Shown: piece by piece, positions 1 through 9,205 of the stretch
Numbering within the stretch: position 1 is the first letter of the stretch
Layout of the letters: each line of letters begins with the position of its first letter
NCBI RefSeq assembly: GCF_947490095.1
Contig: NZ_CANLFS010000002.1
Span: 241,269-305,268, forward strand
Source: an uncultured Halomonas sp.
Lineage (GTDB): Bacteria > Pseudomonadota > Gammaproteobacteria > Pseudomonadales > Halomonadaceae
DNA length: 64,000 nt
Direction: 5' to 3'
Translations under genes and position numbers: made by a program
Notes under the pieces: model-generated
Databases searched by the model: none
What the model saw: only the letters and a program-made list of their open reading frames with translations
What the model was told of the DNA's origin: nothing

Positions 1-3000
1 ATGACGGTAGTCCCCTGCTATCAGGGCAGCGTGGCCTCTGAGCAGACCCTGGAAGCCCTGCGTGACTACGGCTTCGATGTGGTGAGCCATGATGACCAGG
101 ACCCCGATTGGCCGCACTGGGTGTTGCAGCGTAATCCGTTGAAGGTCGAGCTCAAGAAGCTTCAGCATCGGCTTAGCCAGGCTGAGCAGGAGAAAGCGCA
201 GGCCGGGCAGTATTCGCGCCAGCTGGAACAGCAACTGGCCGAGCAGCAGGCAGCCAAGAAGACGCTAGAGCAGGAGTACAAGACACAGCAGCAGGCCCGG
301 GAAAGCGAGCAGGCCAAGGCCCGGCAGGAGCACGAGGGCCTTAAGAAGCAACTGGCCGAGCAGCAGGCAGCCAAGAAGGCGCTAGAGCAGGAGTACAAGA
401 CACAGCAGCAGGCCCGGGAAAGCGAGCAGGCCAAGGCTCAGCAGGAACACGACGGCCTTAAGAAGCAACTGGCTGAGCAGCAAGCAGCGAAGAAGACGCT
501 AGAGCAGGAGTACGAGAAGCAGCAGCAGGCCCGGGAAAGCGAGCAGACCAAGGCCCAACAGGAGCACGACGGCCTTAAGAAGCAACTGGCCGAGCAGCAG
601 GCAGCGAAGAAGGCGCTAGAGCAGGAGTATAAGACGCAGCAGCAGGCGCTTGGGAAAGCGCAGGAGAAATTCCAGAAAACTCATGGTTTCTTCAGAGCCC
701 GCAAGGAGCAGGCCCTTGAGGGCGAAAAGACCATCAAGGCGCTCCGGGCCGAACACAGCCGTCTCGAGAAAGCCAACACCGGCCTGCAGGAAGAACTGAC
801 TGCGCTCAAGGCGGAGCTGAGTGAAAAGAGCACCCAATCTGCCAGCCTGGATAAGGAGGAGCCACCTAGGCCCCCCGGTGTGCTGAGCCTGAATTCCACC
901 CTGGCGCTACCCAAAAAAGAATCACCGCAATGGCACAGCATCTCGGTTCTGCCGGGCCAGAGGCTAGTCATCAGGGCAGCTACCGAACATCGTAATATCA
1001 AAGTAGCCGGCAAGCGCAAGGCAGTGCTGCTGTTCAAGAGCTTTGATGACCAGGGCAAGGAACTGAATAGCCCCTGTGGGAGCATCCCGAGATCTAGCGT
1101 TTTTGAGACTCATTTCAAGTATCTTCTCGATACTCAAGGTCAGATGCGTGAGCTGCATGTGTTCAGCGTACCTGAAGGCGTCAGTGAGATTCGCTTGGGC
1201 CTGGCACAATTTAACACTTTGCCAAAAGAGCAAATTCTGCTCAAGAAGCTGAGCGTAAAACCGAAGCTAGATTTTGTAGAGCCTGATAAACCAGAGACAG
1301 CCACGGCTGAGAGTGTCTGTAGGCTGGCTCCTCAGGGATCACTGAAGCTGCCGCCACGCGCCGCTCACCCGGCCCTGGCCAGTACTGCTCATCAAGTGCT
1401 CTACTGCCTGCATCAGTCCGTGCCGCACGCCACCAATGGGTACGCCACGCGCTCCCACGGTATTGCTACGGGGCTTCGCCAGGCCGGTTTTAACATCAGT
1501 GCAACAACACGTCCCGGCTTCCCGTGGGATGCCGGTGCCACCGACTTGAACACGCCTCAGCACTCGGTAGAGGTGGAAGGCATCACCTATCTGGCGGTAG
1601 AGGGTTCAAATCTGGCCAAGACCCCGCTGGATCACTACCTGGAGGAAGCCGCCGAGCACTTCGAGAGCCAGGCCAGAGCCTGTAGCGCCGAGGTAATTGC
1701 TGCGGCATCCAACCACATTACTGCGCTACCTGCGTTGATAGCGGCTCGACGGCTGGGGCTTCCCTTTGTGTACGAAGTACGCGGGCTGTGGGAAGTGACC
1801 CAAGCCTCCAATCAGCCGGCATGGGCCGAATCTGAGCATTATCAGCTGATGCGCCAACTGGAGCAGCAGACTGCCCGTGAGGCGGACTGGGTGATCGCGC
1901 TGACCGACGAACTCGCCGACGAGCTAGTCAGTTGGGGAGTGTCCCGCGAGCGTATAGAAGTGGTCCCCAACGCAGTAAACGCCGAGCGCTTTCAGCCTAT
2001 GGCGCCTGATGCTGCTATTGCCAAGGAGCTCAACCTGCAGGCAGGCGTGCCGGTGATCGGCTATGCGGGTAGTGCAGTGGCTTATGAGGGCTTGGAACTC
2101 CTGGTGGAGGCCATGGCCAAGCTCAAGCAGAGCGGTCAGGCCTTTACCTTTGTGCTGGTGGGCGATGGTAAGATAATCGACACCGTCAAGGCCAAGGCCA
2201 AGGAACTGGGAATTGAAGGCGAGTGCCGTTTTACGGGCCGAGTTCCCTTCGAGCAGGTGCCACGTTACCTCTCGTGCATGGATATCCTGCCCATCCCGCG
2301 CCTGTCATCAGCGGTTACCGAAATGGTTTCCGCGCTCAAGCCACTGGAAGCCATGGCCATGGGCAAGGCCGTAGTGCTCTCGGATGTATCGCCCCACGGC
2401 GTAATGGCTGGCGTCAATGGTGAGCGTGCCAGACTCTTTACCAAGGACAGCGCCGAGTCTCTGAGTGACGCACTTCAAGCGCTGATTGATAATCCTGAAG
2501 AGCGACAGCGGCTGGGGCAGGCGGCTCGAGCCTGGATTGAACAGGAACGTACCTGGGATAAGGTGGCGTTGAAGTATGCCGAGGGAGTTGAGCGTGTCAG
2601 GAGTGAACGCTTGGCGATGCTTAGCGCGGAAGCGCTCTCATCTCCGCTGCCTGCTAGGGAGGCACCGGCAGAATCTTCCTCTGACGCCACCTCTGCCACA
2701 TCGTCATCATCCCAGCCCCGCCTCGGGGTCCTCAGCCGACCGGAAATCATCGAGCTGCCCCAGAAGGACCCTATCTGGTACAGCGTTTCTGTGAAGCCCG
2801 GCCAGGCACTGATCATCGAAGCCGCCGCCGAATATCGTAACGTCAAGGGCGCGCAGAACCGCAAGGCGGTGTTGCTGATCAATGGCTACGATGCCGACGG
2901 CAATCGCGTGGATACGCCCTGCGGCAAGATGGCCAAATCCGGCCACCTCAAGGCCTACTTCAAATATCTGCCCTGTACCCAGAATCAGATTCAGGAGCTG

Positions 3001-4701
3001 CATACCTTCACCGTTCCCGATGGCATCAGCGAGATCCGGGTGGGAATGTGTGGTTTCAACAAGAAAGACGACGAGCAGGTGATGCTGCGCGAGCTCAGCG
3101 TCAAGCCCAAGCCGGACAAGTCTCAACCTACCCAGTTCGTGCCGCCCAGCGCTCAGGCCGCCGAGATCAGTATCCTTGGCTGGCCGGAACAGCCGCCCAA
3201 CGGTAAGCCCTATGTGATCGGCATCATGGATGAGTTCACCACCGGTTGTTTCGAACAGGACGTCAACCTGATCCAGGCCCGGCCGGATAACTGGTATGCC
3301 CTGGCGGAGAAGTACCAGCCTGAGTTCTTCTTTATTGAGAGTGCTTGGAAGGGCAACTACGGCAGCTGGCAGTACCGGGTAGCGGATTACGCCAACAAGC
3401 CGGGCCAGGAAGTGGCGCATATTTGCCAGTACGCGCGCGAGAAGGGGATTCCCACGCTGTTCTGGAACAAGGAAGATCCGGTTCATCACCAGAAATTCAT
3501 GTGCAGCGCCAAGCTGGTGGATCATATCTTCACCACCGACGCCAATATGAAGAACTCCTACCAGGCGAAGACCGGCAACCCCAACGTGCATGCCTTACCC
3601 TTTGCCGCTCAGCCGGTGCTGCATAAACCGGCGCCATTAGCCGGGCGCAAGCCGCGCGCTTGCTTTGCCGGCAGCTGGTATGGCAACCGTCATGCCGAGC
3701 GCGGCGAAGCCATGCGCTGGCTGCTGCAGGCGGCCAACCGTCATGGCCTGGATATCTTTGACCGCAATCATGGTACCGGTATCTTTCCCTTTCCCGATGA
3801 ATACCAGGCGGGTATCAGGGGGAGCCTACCCTACAAGGCGCTGTGCGATGAATACAGCCGCTATCGCGTGTTCCTTAATGTCAACTCGGTGACCGATTCA
3901 CCCACGATGTTCTCGCGTCGGGTCTTCGAACTGATGGCCTGCGGTACGCCGGTGGTCAGCACCTACGCCAAGGGCATCGATAACCTGTTCAACTCTGATG
4001 CGGTGTGGCTGGTCAACAGTGAAGACGAGGCCGATGAGGCCCTGCACACCCTGATGATCGACGATGCTGAGTGGCGCCGTCGTAGCCTGGCCGGCATTCG
4101 CGAGGTGTTCGCCAAGCACACCTACGCTCACCGCCTGAATGACATTTTCGATCATTTGGGTATCGAAACGCGTTTGCCTATTGACCCGGCGGTGGCCCTG
4201 GTGGCGGAGGCGCGTAGCAAGGAAGAGCTGGAAGCGTTGGATAGGGTCGCCAGGCGCCAAAGTTACCGTCATTTCCAGCTGGGGGTTGCCTGCCCGCCGG
4301 GATTGGCGCAGTTGGCTGGCTCGCTCTCCGACAATATCACCCTGTTAGAACCGGGCCAAAAGGCCGCCTGGCTGGCCGAGCAGCAAGCACAATGCCCCGT
4401 TGCGGGTTGGCTGTCACCGCGTAGCCATTACGGCGAGCATTATCTGCGTGACCTGACCAACGCCAGCCTCTACGAGCCCGATGCCAGTGGCTGGGCCAAG
4501 GGGCTCGACCAGGATGTCTTTAGCTATGGTGAGCAGGCGTGTCTGGCCGGGGCGCTGTGGAAGATTCAGGCATTTCTTGAACAGCCTTTCCAGGCCGGGC
4601 CGGATAAAACCCTGACCCACCCGGCTCTTTATCTGGCCGACAGTGACCAATTCAAGACCGATACGGTGGCTCAGCAGCAAACGGTGGGAGTAACAGCATG
4701 A
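1..4701 (+). CDS. Giant multi-domain glycosyltransferase (coiled coil, GT4, CgeB-like), possibly 5'-truncated
   Basis: Predicted to transfer sugars during surface polysaccharide assembly in the cytoplasm. About residues 45-290 are a Gln/Glu/Lys-rich coiled coil with 39-residue near-identical repeats. About 295-425 is a beta-rich module that recurs at about 910-1040. A GT-B family 4 glycosyltransferase lies at about 460-870 (IGYAGSAVAYEGLELLVEAM; LEAMAMGKAVVLSD). A CgeB-like glycosyltransferase lies at about 1070-1400 (SPTMFSRRVFELMACGTPVV). The window opens exactly on an ATG with no upstream sequence, and the first 40 residues read like the tail of another domain, so the real start may lie outside the window. 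The stop overlaps the next start as ATGA. The sugar donor and acceptor cannot be read from the sequence. Confidence 0.85.
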   Translation: MTVVPCYQGSVASEQTLEALRDYGFDVVSHDDQDPDWPHWVLQRNPLKVELKKLQHRLSQAEQEKAQAGQYSRQLEQQLAEQQAAKKTLEQEYKTQQQARESEQAKARQEHEGLKKQLAEQQAAKKALEQEYKTQQQARESEQAKAQQEHDGLKKQLAEQQAAKKTLEQEYEKQQQARESEQTKAQQEHDGLKKQLAEQQAAKKALEQEYKTQQQALGKAQEKFQKTHGFFRARKEQALEGEKTIKALRAEHSRLEKANTGLQEELTALKAELSEKSTQSASLDKEEPPRPPGVLSLNSTLALPKKESPQWHSISVLPGQRLVIRAATEHRNIKVAGKRKAVLLFKSFDDQGKELNSPCGSIPRSSVFETHFKYLLDTQGQMRELHVFSVPEGVSEIRLGLAQFNTLPKEQILLKKLSVKPKLDFVEPDKPETATAESVCRLAPQGSLKLPPRAAHPALASTAHQVLYCLHQSVPHATNGYATRSHGIATGLRQAGFNISATTRPGFPWDAGATDLNTPQHSVEVEGITYLAVEGSNLAKTPLDHYLEEAAEHFESQARACSAEVIAAASNHITALPALIAARRLGLPFVYEVRGLWEVTQASNQPAWAESEHYQLMRQLEQQTAREADWVIALTDELADELVSWGVSRERIEVVPNAVNAERFQPMAPDAAIAKELNLQAGVPVIGYAGSAVAYEGLELLVEAMAKLKQSGQAFTFVLVGDGKIIDTVKAKAKELGIEGECRFTGRVPFEQVPRYLSCMDILPIPRLSSAVTEMVSALKPLEAMAMGKAVVLSDVSPHGVMAGVNGERARLFTKDSAESLSDALQALIDNPEERQRLGQAARAWIEQERTWDKVALKYAEGVERVRSERLAMLSAEALSSPLPAREAPAESSSDATSATSSSSQPRLGVLSRPEIIELPQKDPIWYSVSVKPGQALIIEAAAEYRNVKGAQNRKAVLLINGYDADGNRVDTPCGKMAKSGHLKAYFKYLPCTQNQIQELHTFTVPDGISEIRVGMCGFNKKDDEQVMLRELSVKPKPDKSQPTQFVPPSAQAAEISILGWPEQPPNGKPYVIGIMDEFTTGCFEQDVNLIQARPDNWYALAEKYQPEFFFIESAWKGNYGSWQYRVADYANKPGQEVAHICQYAREKGIPTLFWNKEDPVHHQKFMCSAKLVDHIFTTDANMKNSYQAKTGNPNVHALPFAAQPVLHKPAPLAGRKPRACFAGSWYGNRHAERGEAMRWLLQAANRHGLDIFDRNHGTGIFPFPDEYQAGIRGSLPYKALCDEYSRYRVFLNVNSVTDSPTMFSRRVFELMACGTPVVSTYAKGIDNLFNSDAVWLVNSEDEADEALHTLMIDDAEWRRRSLAGIREVFAKHTYAHRLNDIFDHLGIETRLPIDPAVALVAEARSKEELEALDRVARRQSYRHFQLGVACPPGLAQLAGSLSDNITLLEPGQKAAWLAEQQAQCPVAGWLSPRSHYGEHYLRDLTNASLYEPDASGWAKGLDQDVFSYGEQACLAGALWKIQAFLEQPFQAGPDKTLTHPALYLADSDQFKTDTVAQQQTVGVTA
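232..650 (+). repeat. 117-bp tandem repeat inside the coiled-coil region
   Basis: Near-identical units start at 232, 349, 466 and 583, a period of 117 bp or 39 codons; the fourth is partial. Each unit encodes a coiled-coil segment beginning QLAEQQAAKK. The low divergence between copies suggests recent expansion by slippage or unequal recombination, and it preserves the reading frame. Confidence 0.9.
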
Positions 4702-6839
4702 CGCAGCGTGTACTCATTTGCGGTAACCCCGACCCCAACTATATCGATGGTTCCTCCATCTGGGCGCAAACCATTGCCCTGGCGACATCGGCAGCCGGCG
4801 CTCAAGTGGATTTTCTGGCGCGTAGTACACCGCAGCGCGACGAGCTCTATGGCCCCTTAAAGGCCGCCGCTAACCTCACCATTATTGATGGCAGCGACCG
4901 TCAACACTGGAAGGGTAAAGGCTTTGCCCGCGTTACCCCGGTGATGCTGGGGGAGCTGGCCATTCGCCTGGATCGTGCTCAGCCCTACGACGTGATCATC
5001 GTGCGTGGCCTGGAGATCGCCACTCAGCTGCTGGAGGCCCCGGACGTACTGGCTCGCTGCTGGATGTATCTCACCGATATTCCCCAGGCGGTAGCCGATT
5101 ATGCGCCCGACCAGCGCCTGAACATGCAGCGTATTGCCCATGGCTGTCAGCGTCTGCTGTGTCAGACGCAAGGCTTCAAGGCGCTGTGGCAGGCTCTGGT
5201 GGCCGACCTGGATACGACCAAGGTACGGCTCTATACCCCGGTGATTCCGGATCTTCCCGAGGCATTACCGCTGCTGCATCAGCGTCCTCAACGGGCCGTT
5301 TATGCCGGCAAGTTCAAGAGCGACTGGATGACGCTGGAGATGACCCAGTGTTGGCCTGCCGTTCATGGTGAACTGCCGAGCAGCGAACTGGTGATGATCG
5401 GCGACAAGATCCACGATGTGCCGGAAGAAAGGGCAGGCTATAAGCAAGAGATGCAGCAGGCGCTGGAAAGCACCGCCGGTTTACGTTGGTTGGGTGCCCA
5501 GCCACGCGAGGCTGTGCAGCAGCAGTTACGCCAGGCCCGGGTGGGGCTCTCCTGGCGTGATGAGAGCATGAACGACACCGTAGAGTACTCTACCAAGATC
5601 CTCGAGTACGGCGGGGCCGGCTGTGCCGCCATTCTTAATCGTAATCCGCTCCATGAGGAGCTACTGGGCGAGGACTACCCGCTGTATGCTAACAGCACGG
5701 CGGAGTTCGCCAGCCAGCTGACCCGGGCATTGAGTGAGCCGCAGGTTACCCAGCAGGCCGCCGATGCCCTGAAACGACTGGCCGAACGGCATACCTTCTC
5801 CACCCGGGTGGAAGAAATACGCCAGTGGCTGGGAGAAGCCCCCGAGGCGCCTAAGCCGATAATCAAAACCAAGGTGCTGGTCGCCGGTCACGATCTCAAG
5901 TTCTTCACCCTGCTCCAGAAGAAGCTGGAGGCCACAGGCCAGTTCGAGTTCCTGACTGACCAGTGGCAGGGTCACAATAAGCACGACGAAGCCAAGAGCC
6001 TTGCCCTGCTGGAGCAGGCCGATGTGATCTTCTGCGAGTGGTGCCTGGGTAACCTCAAGTGGTACTCGCAGCATAAGAAGCCCGGTCAGCGGCTGGTGGC
6101 GCGCTTTCACGCCCAGGAAGCCCGGACTCCCTATATGGGTGAGGCCAACTGGGACAATATCGACCATATCAGTTTCGTCAGTGAGCATACCCGCCGACAG
6201 GCGCTGGAAGTATTCAGGGGCTTCCCGTTCGACAAGACTTCAGTGATTCCCAACTATCTGGATGACACCAAATTCACGCCCAAGAAGAAGACCGGAGAGG
6301 CTCGGTTTACGCTGGGCATCGTTGGCGTCGCACCCAAGAGTAAGCGGCTGGATCGTGCTGTCGACCTACTGGAAGCCCTGCTGGAAGAGGATGATCGCTA
6401 CTGCTTGCGGGTGAAGGGCAAACATCCGCTCGACTACGGCTGGTTACTCAAGCGCGAAGATGAATTGGCTTACTACCGCAATGTCTTCGAGCGCATCAAC
6501 AGCAATCCCAAGCTACGGCATAAAGTGATGTTTGATCCTCCTGGTGACGACGTCAACGAATGGTTCACCATGGTAGGCTTTATTCTCTCGCCGTCAGACT
6601 TCGAATCCTTCCATATGGCCATCGGCGAAGGAATGCTGACCGGTGCCACGCCGATCATCTGGGATTGGGATGGGGCTGCGGAGATTTGGGGGGATAAATA
6701 CGTGATCCGCTCACTCCAGGGCGCCAAGCAAGCCGTGCTCAACGGCGAGCCGACCAAAGAGCTGGCAGCCGAGCTTATGAGTGCCATGTCGTCGCAGGAT
6801 ATCTGCCAACACTGGCAACAAGTGATTCAAGAGAGTTAA
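4698..6839 (+). CDS. Tandem two-module GT-B glycosyltransferase
   Basis: 713 residues. The N-terminal half (about 1-380) begins with a nucleotide-fold start (LICGNPDPNYIDGSSIWAQT) and ends with a typical GT-B C-terminal region. The second half (about 390-713) is another GT-B module with SFVSEHTRRQA, VIPNYLDDTKF and a family-4 acceptor/donor region (SPSDFESFHMAIGEGMLTGA). Two modules suggest two linked transfers or one inactive partner domain. The start is fixed by the 4-bp ATGA overlap with the preceding gene, implying translational coupling. Family assignment is firm; the sugars transferred are unknown. Confidence 0.85.
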   Translation: MTQRVLICGNPDPNYIDGSSIWAQTIALATSAAGAQVDFLARSTPQRDELYGPLKAAANLTIIDGSDRQHWKGKGFARVTPVMLGELAIRLDRAQPYDVIIVRGLEIATQLLEAPDVLARCWMYLTDIPQAVADYAPDQRLNMQRIAHGCQRLLCQTQGFKALWQALVADLDTTKVRLYTPVIPDLPEALPLLHQRPQRAVYAGKFKSDWMTLEMTQCWPAVHGELPSSELVMIGDKIHDVPEERAGYKQEMQQALESTAGLRWLGAQPREAVQQQLRQARVGLSWRDESMNDTVEYSTKILEYGGAGCAAILNRNPLHEELLGEDYPLYANSTAEFASQLTRALSEPQVTQQAADALKRLAERHTFSTRVEEIRQWLGEAPEAPKPIIKTKVLVAGHDLKFFTLLQKKLEATGQFEFLTDQWQGHNKHDEAKSLALLEQADVIFCEWCLGNLKWYSQHKKPGQRLVARFHAQEARTPYMGEANWDNIDHISFVSEHTRRQALEVFRGFPFDKTSVIPNYLDDTKFTPKKKTGEARFTLGIVGVAPKSKRLDRAVDLLEALLEEDDRYCLRVKGKHPLDYGWLLKREDELAYYRNVFERINSNPKLRHKVMFDPPGDDVNEWFTMVGFILSPSDFESFHMAIGEGMLTGATPIIWDWDGAAEIWGDKYVIRSLQGAKQAVLNGEPTKELAAELMSAMSSQDICQHWQQVIQES

Positions 6840-6848
6840 CCAACCCCT

Positions 6849-8447
6849 ATGACCACGCAAGAATTGTTGGCCTGCGTAACGCCTGGCGCCATTGAGTATA
6901 TCCAGAAGGCTGTTAATTCAAAAAACAAGGCGGATTATCAGAAGTTAAAAAAGCTGTTCGATGAGCAGCGTTTTGAGGCAAAAAGTTTTGATGATACCGA
7001 ACTTGATATTCTGACGTTTGACTGGCAAAGCCTGGATCGCGATCGCAACTGGTGGTGGCAGCTACAGGCGCTGCCATTTCTTAACTGGTATGCCAATAGC
7101 TTGGCGTTGCAAAGCGACGAAGAGAAAAGCCATTATCTTTCGCTGTGCCTGGATGCGGTTCACAACTGGGTCAACCAAGCCAAACAGAACAAAGCATCAC
7201 CACTTGTCTGGCATGACCACGCTGCAGCATTTCGTGTTCGGAATCTGACCAATTGGCTGGCTTTCTGCCATTCTAGTGACCTTCCACTAGGTGAAGAGCC
7301 CTGTGCGGAGCTTCTAGCCAGCCTGATAATTGAGCATCTTGATTGGCTGCAGGAAGACAAGCACTACTCAAAGCACACTAATCATGGCTTTGATCAGGCG
7401 ATGATCGCCCTGACCATCGCGTTGATGTTTGTCAGCGATGACTTTGAGACCTATCGGCTGCGTAACCGTGAGCGTTTGAAGGATGAAGTAACTTTTGCCT
7501 TCACCGATGAAGGGGTTCACAAGGAAAATAGCCCTGGTTACCAGAAGATGATGCTGGGTAGACTCAAACAGCTGAGAACCTTGGCTCTGCTTGGTGAGCA
7601 AGAGATCTCACAGATGGGCGAGCGCTATATCGAGAAGGCGGAAGCCTTCTTGCGCGCTATTACCTTGCCCAACGGCTACTTGCCGATGATTGGAGATACT
7701 CGAGGAGGGGACGAAGGGCTGCCCTACCAGCAGAAAGAGAAGGTCGATATGCTTGATTTCTCGGCGTCGGGATATGTGATTGTTCGAGGAAAGATGGATA
7801 GCGGGTTGGAATTTTTTCTGTTGTTTAAAAATACGCATGAATCAAACTACCATCGGCATGATGATGATTTAATGATTTTCCTTTATGTTGATGGGGAAGT
7901 CGTGCTGGGTGATGGAGGATTGGGTTCTCATCAAGAGTCTGATCCGAGAAGAAAATACCTAAGGTCTATTTTCTCACACTCAGTACCCATTTTAAACAGG
8001 GCCTTTATTAGAGATAAAGGCAAACTCCAAGCTCCCCCAGTTATGAGGTTAGAAAAAAAATCTTGTCTTATCAAAGGTGTTAGCAAAGGGTTTGGGGTTA
8101 AGGTAACAAGAGTCGTCGATTATTCGGAAATATCTAATGGTAAGTTGGTGGTGGAGGATAATTGCGATAAGAGCTTGCTGTCTTCTAACTGGTTTTTAAA
8201 TAATAAAAAAGCCTATTTTAATGTGGATGACATGGAAGTTTTCTATCCTGGGTTTTCATTGAAGATAGATGCTCCTGAGAATGAGCCTGTGAAGTTGTTT
8301 AGAGGCTGGGATGGCGCTGACATTTCAAGCAGTGCAATTATATCTGAAAGTTATGCGGATTTCTTGACGGCACAACGACTTGCTATTGGCAGTAGTAGGG
8401 AAAAATTGAAAGTTGGCTTGGCTATTAATAAAGTAGGAGAAGGTTGA
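6849..8447 (+). CDS. Heparinase II/III-like protein (polysaccharide lyase family)
   Basis: 532 residues. The N-terminal two-thirds is an alpha-helical toroid-like region (WWWQLQALPFLNWYANSLAL; HTNHGFDQAMIALTIALMF). A beta-sandwich region follows from about residue 300, with ESNYHRHDDDLMIFLYVDGE and HSVPILN, the pattern of heparinase II/III-like proteins. Such proteins cleave or edit acidic polysaccharides, and several are found in capsule loci. No signal peptide is evident, so it may act inside the cell or be exported another way. Base composition drops sharply to A+T-rich from about 7780, within the gene. It lies in a tightly packed series with its neighbours. Confidence 0.75.
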   Translation: MTTQELLACVTPGAIEYIQKAVNSKNKADYQKLKKLFDEQRFEAKSFDDTELDILTFDWQSLDRDRNWWWQLQALPFLNWYANSLALQSDEEKSHYLSLCLDAVHNWVNQAKQNKASPLVWHDHAAAFRVRNLTNWLAFCHSSDLPLGEEPCAELLASLIIEHLDWLQEDKHYSKHTNHGFDQAMIALTIALMFVSDDFETYRLRNRERLKDEVTFAFTDEGVHKENSPGYQKMMLGRLKQLRTLALLGEQEISQMGERYIEKAEAFLRAITLPNGYLPMIGDTRGGDEGLPYQQKEKVDMLDFSASGYVIVRGKMDSGLEFFLLFKNTHESNYHRHDDDLMIFLYVDGEVVLGDGGLGSHQESDPRRKYLRSIFSHSVPILNRAFIRDKGKLQAPPVMRLEKKSCLIKGVSKGFGVKVTRVVDYSEISNGKLVVEDNCDKSLLSSNWFLNNKKAYFNVDDMEVFYPGFSLKIDAPENEPVKLFRGWDGADISSSAIISESYADFLTAQRLAIGSSREKLKVGLAINKVGEG

Positions 8448-9205
8448 TGGGTGCCCGTGCGGAAAATATTTTTTTAGAAAATAAGCCCAAAAAAGATTTT
8501 GAGATAAGCTCACACATCTCTCTACCTAATCGCTATGTGTTTGTTCAAGTAAGTAAGGCTGCTAGTAGTAGTGTAAAGTGGGCGTTGCAGTCACTTGAAT
8601 TTCAGAGAACTCCGTGGAATGTGATTGATGTTAATAATAAGTTTTTTTCTCCGCATATAAGCCCTTATCAAGTTCCAGAAAAACAGCTTGATGATGTGTT
8701 TTTTTCGGAAGAATATAAGCGAGCCACGTTTGTACGAAGCCCATATACAAGGATTCTATCCTGCTACCTTCATCGGGTTGTTGCGAAGCCGAGATCTGCA
8801 ACCAATGCTGCAGTGAAGCGATTAACTGGCGGCAGAGGTGGTGAGGATGTAACTTTCGACGAATTTGTGGAGTTGATCTGCTCTCAGAGCGCTGTTAATC
8901 AAGAAGCTCACTGGCGCTGTCAGGCAGAGGACCTTTGCGTAGCTGATATTAGCTATGATTTTGTTGGCAAACTTGAAAGCATTAATGGTGACTTGCCAGA
9001 ACTGGTTGAATTACTACATGGAAAGGCCGGGCTTGAATGGTTCCTTGAAAGCACTAAGGCTGATGCTTCTCCAATGAAGACAGGGTCGAGTAAGTTGCTA
9101 TACGAGTACTATGTGGATCATGGAACCGTGCAGCGTGTAAAGAACAGGTATGCTGATGACTTTGAGGCTTTCGGCTATGCAAGAAATGTTATAGGAGATG
9201 TGTGA
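8447..9205 (+). CDS. Sulfotransferase family 2-like protein
   Basis: 252 residues. The N-terminal YVFVQVSKAASSSVKWAL resembles the 5'-phosphosulfate-binding loop of PAPS-dependent carbohydrate sulfotransferases, and RATFVRSPYTRILSCYLHRV resembles the 3'-phosphate-binding motif. It would move sulfate from PAPS to a sugar hydroxyl or amine. The ATG at 8447 is preferred over the TTG three bases earlier because an AGGAGAAGG ribosome-binding site fits it. The start overlaps the heparinase-like stop by one base. The gene is A+T-rich like those following, suggesting acquisition as a block. The acceptor is unknown. Confidence 0.75.
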   Translation: MGARAENIFLENKPKKDFEISSHISLPNRYVFVQVSKAASSSVKWALQSLEFQRTPWNVIDVNNKFFSPHISPYQVPEKQLDDVFFSEEYKRATFVRSPYTRILSCYLHRVVAKPRSATNAAVKRLTGGRGGEDVTFDEFVELICSQSAVNQEAHWRCQAEDLCVADISYDFVGKLESINGDLPELVELLHGKAGLEWFLESTKADASPMKTGSSKLLYEYYVDHGTVQRVKNRYADDFEAFGYARNVIGDV

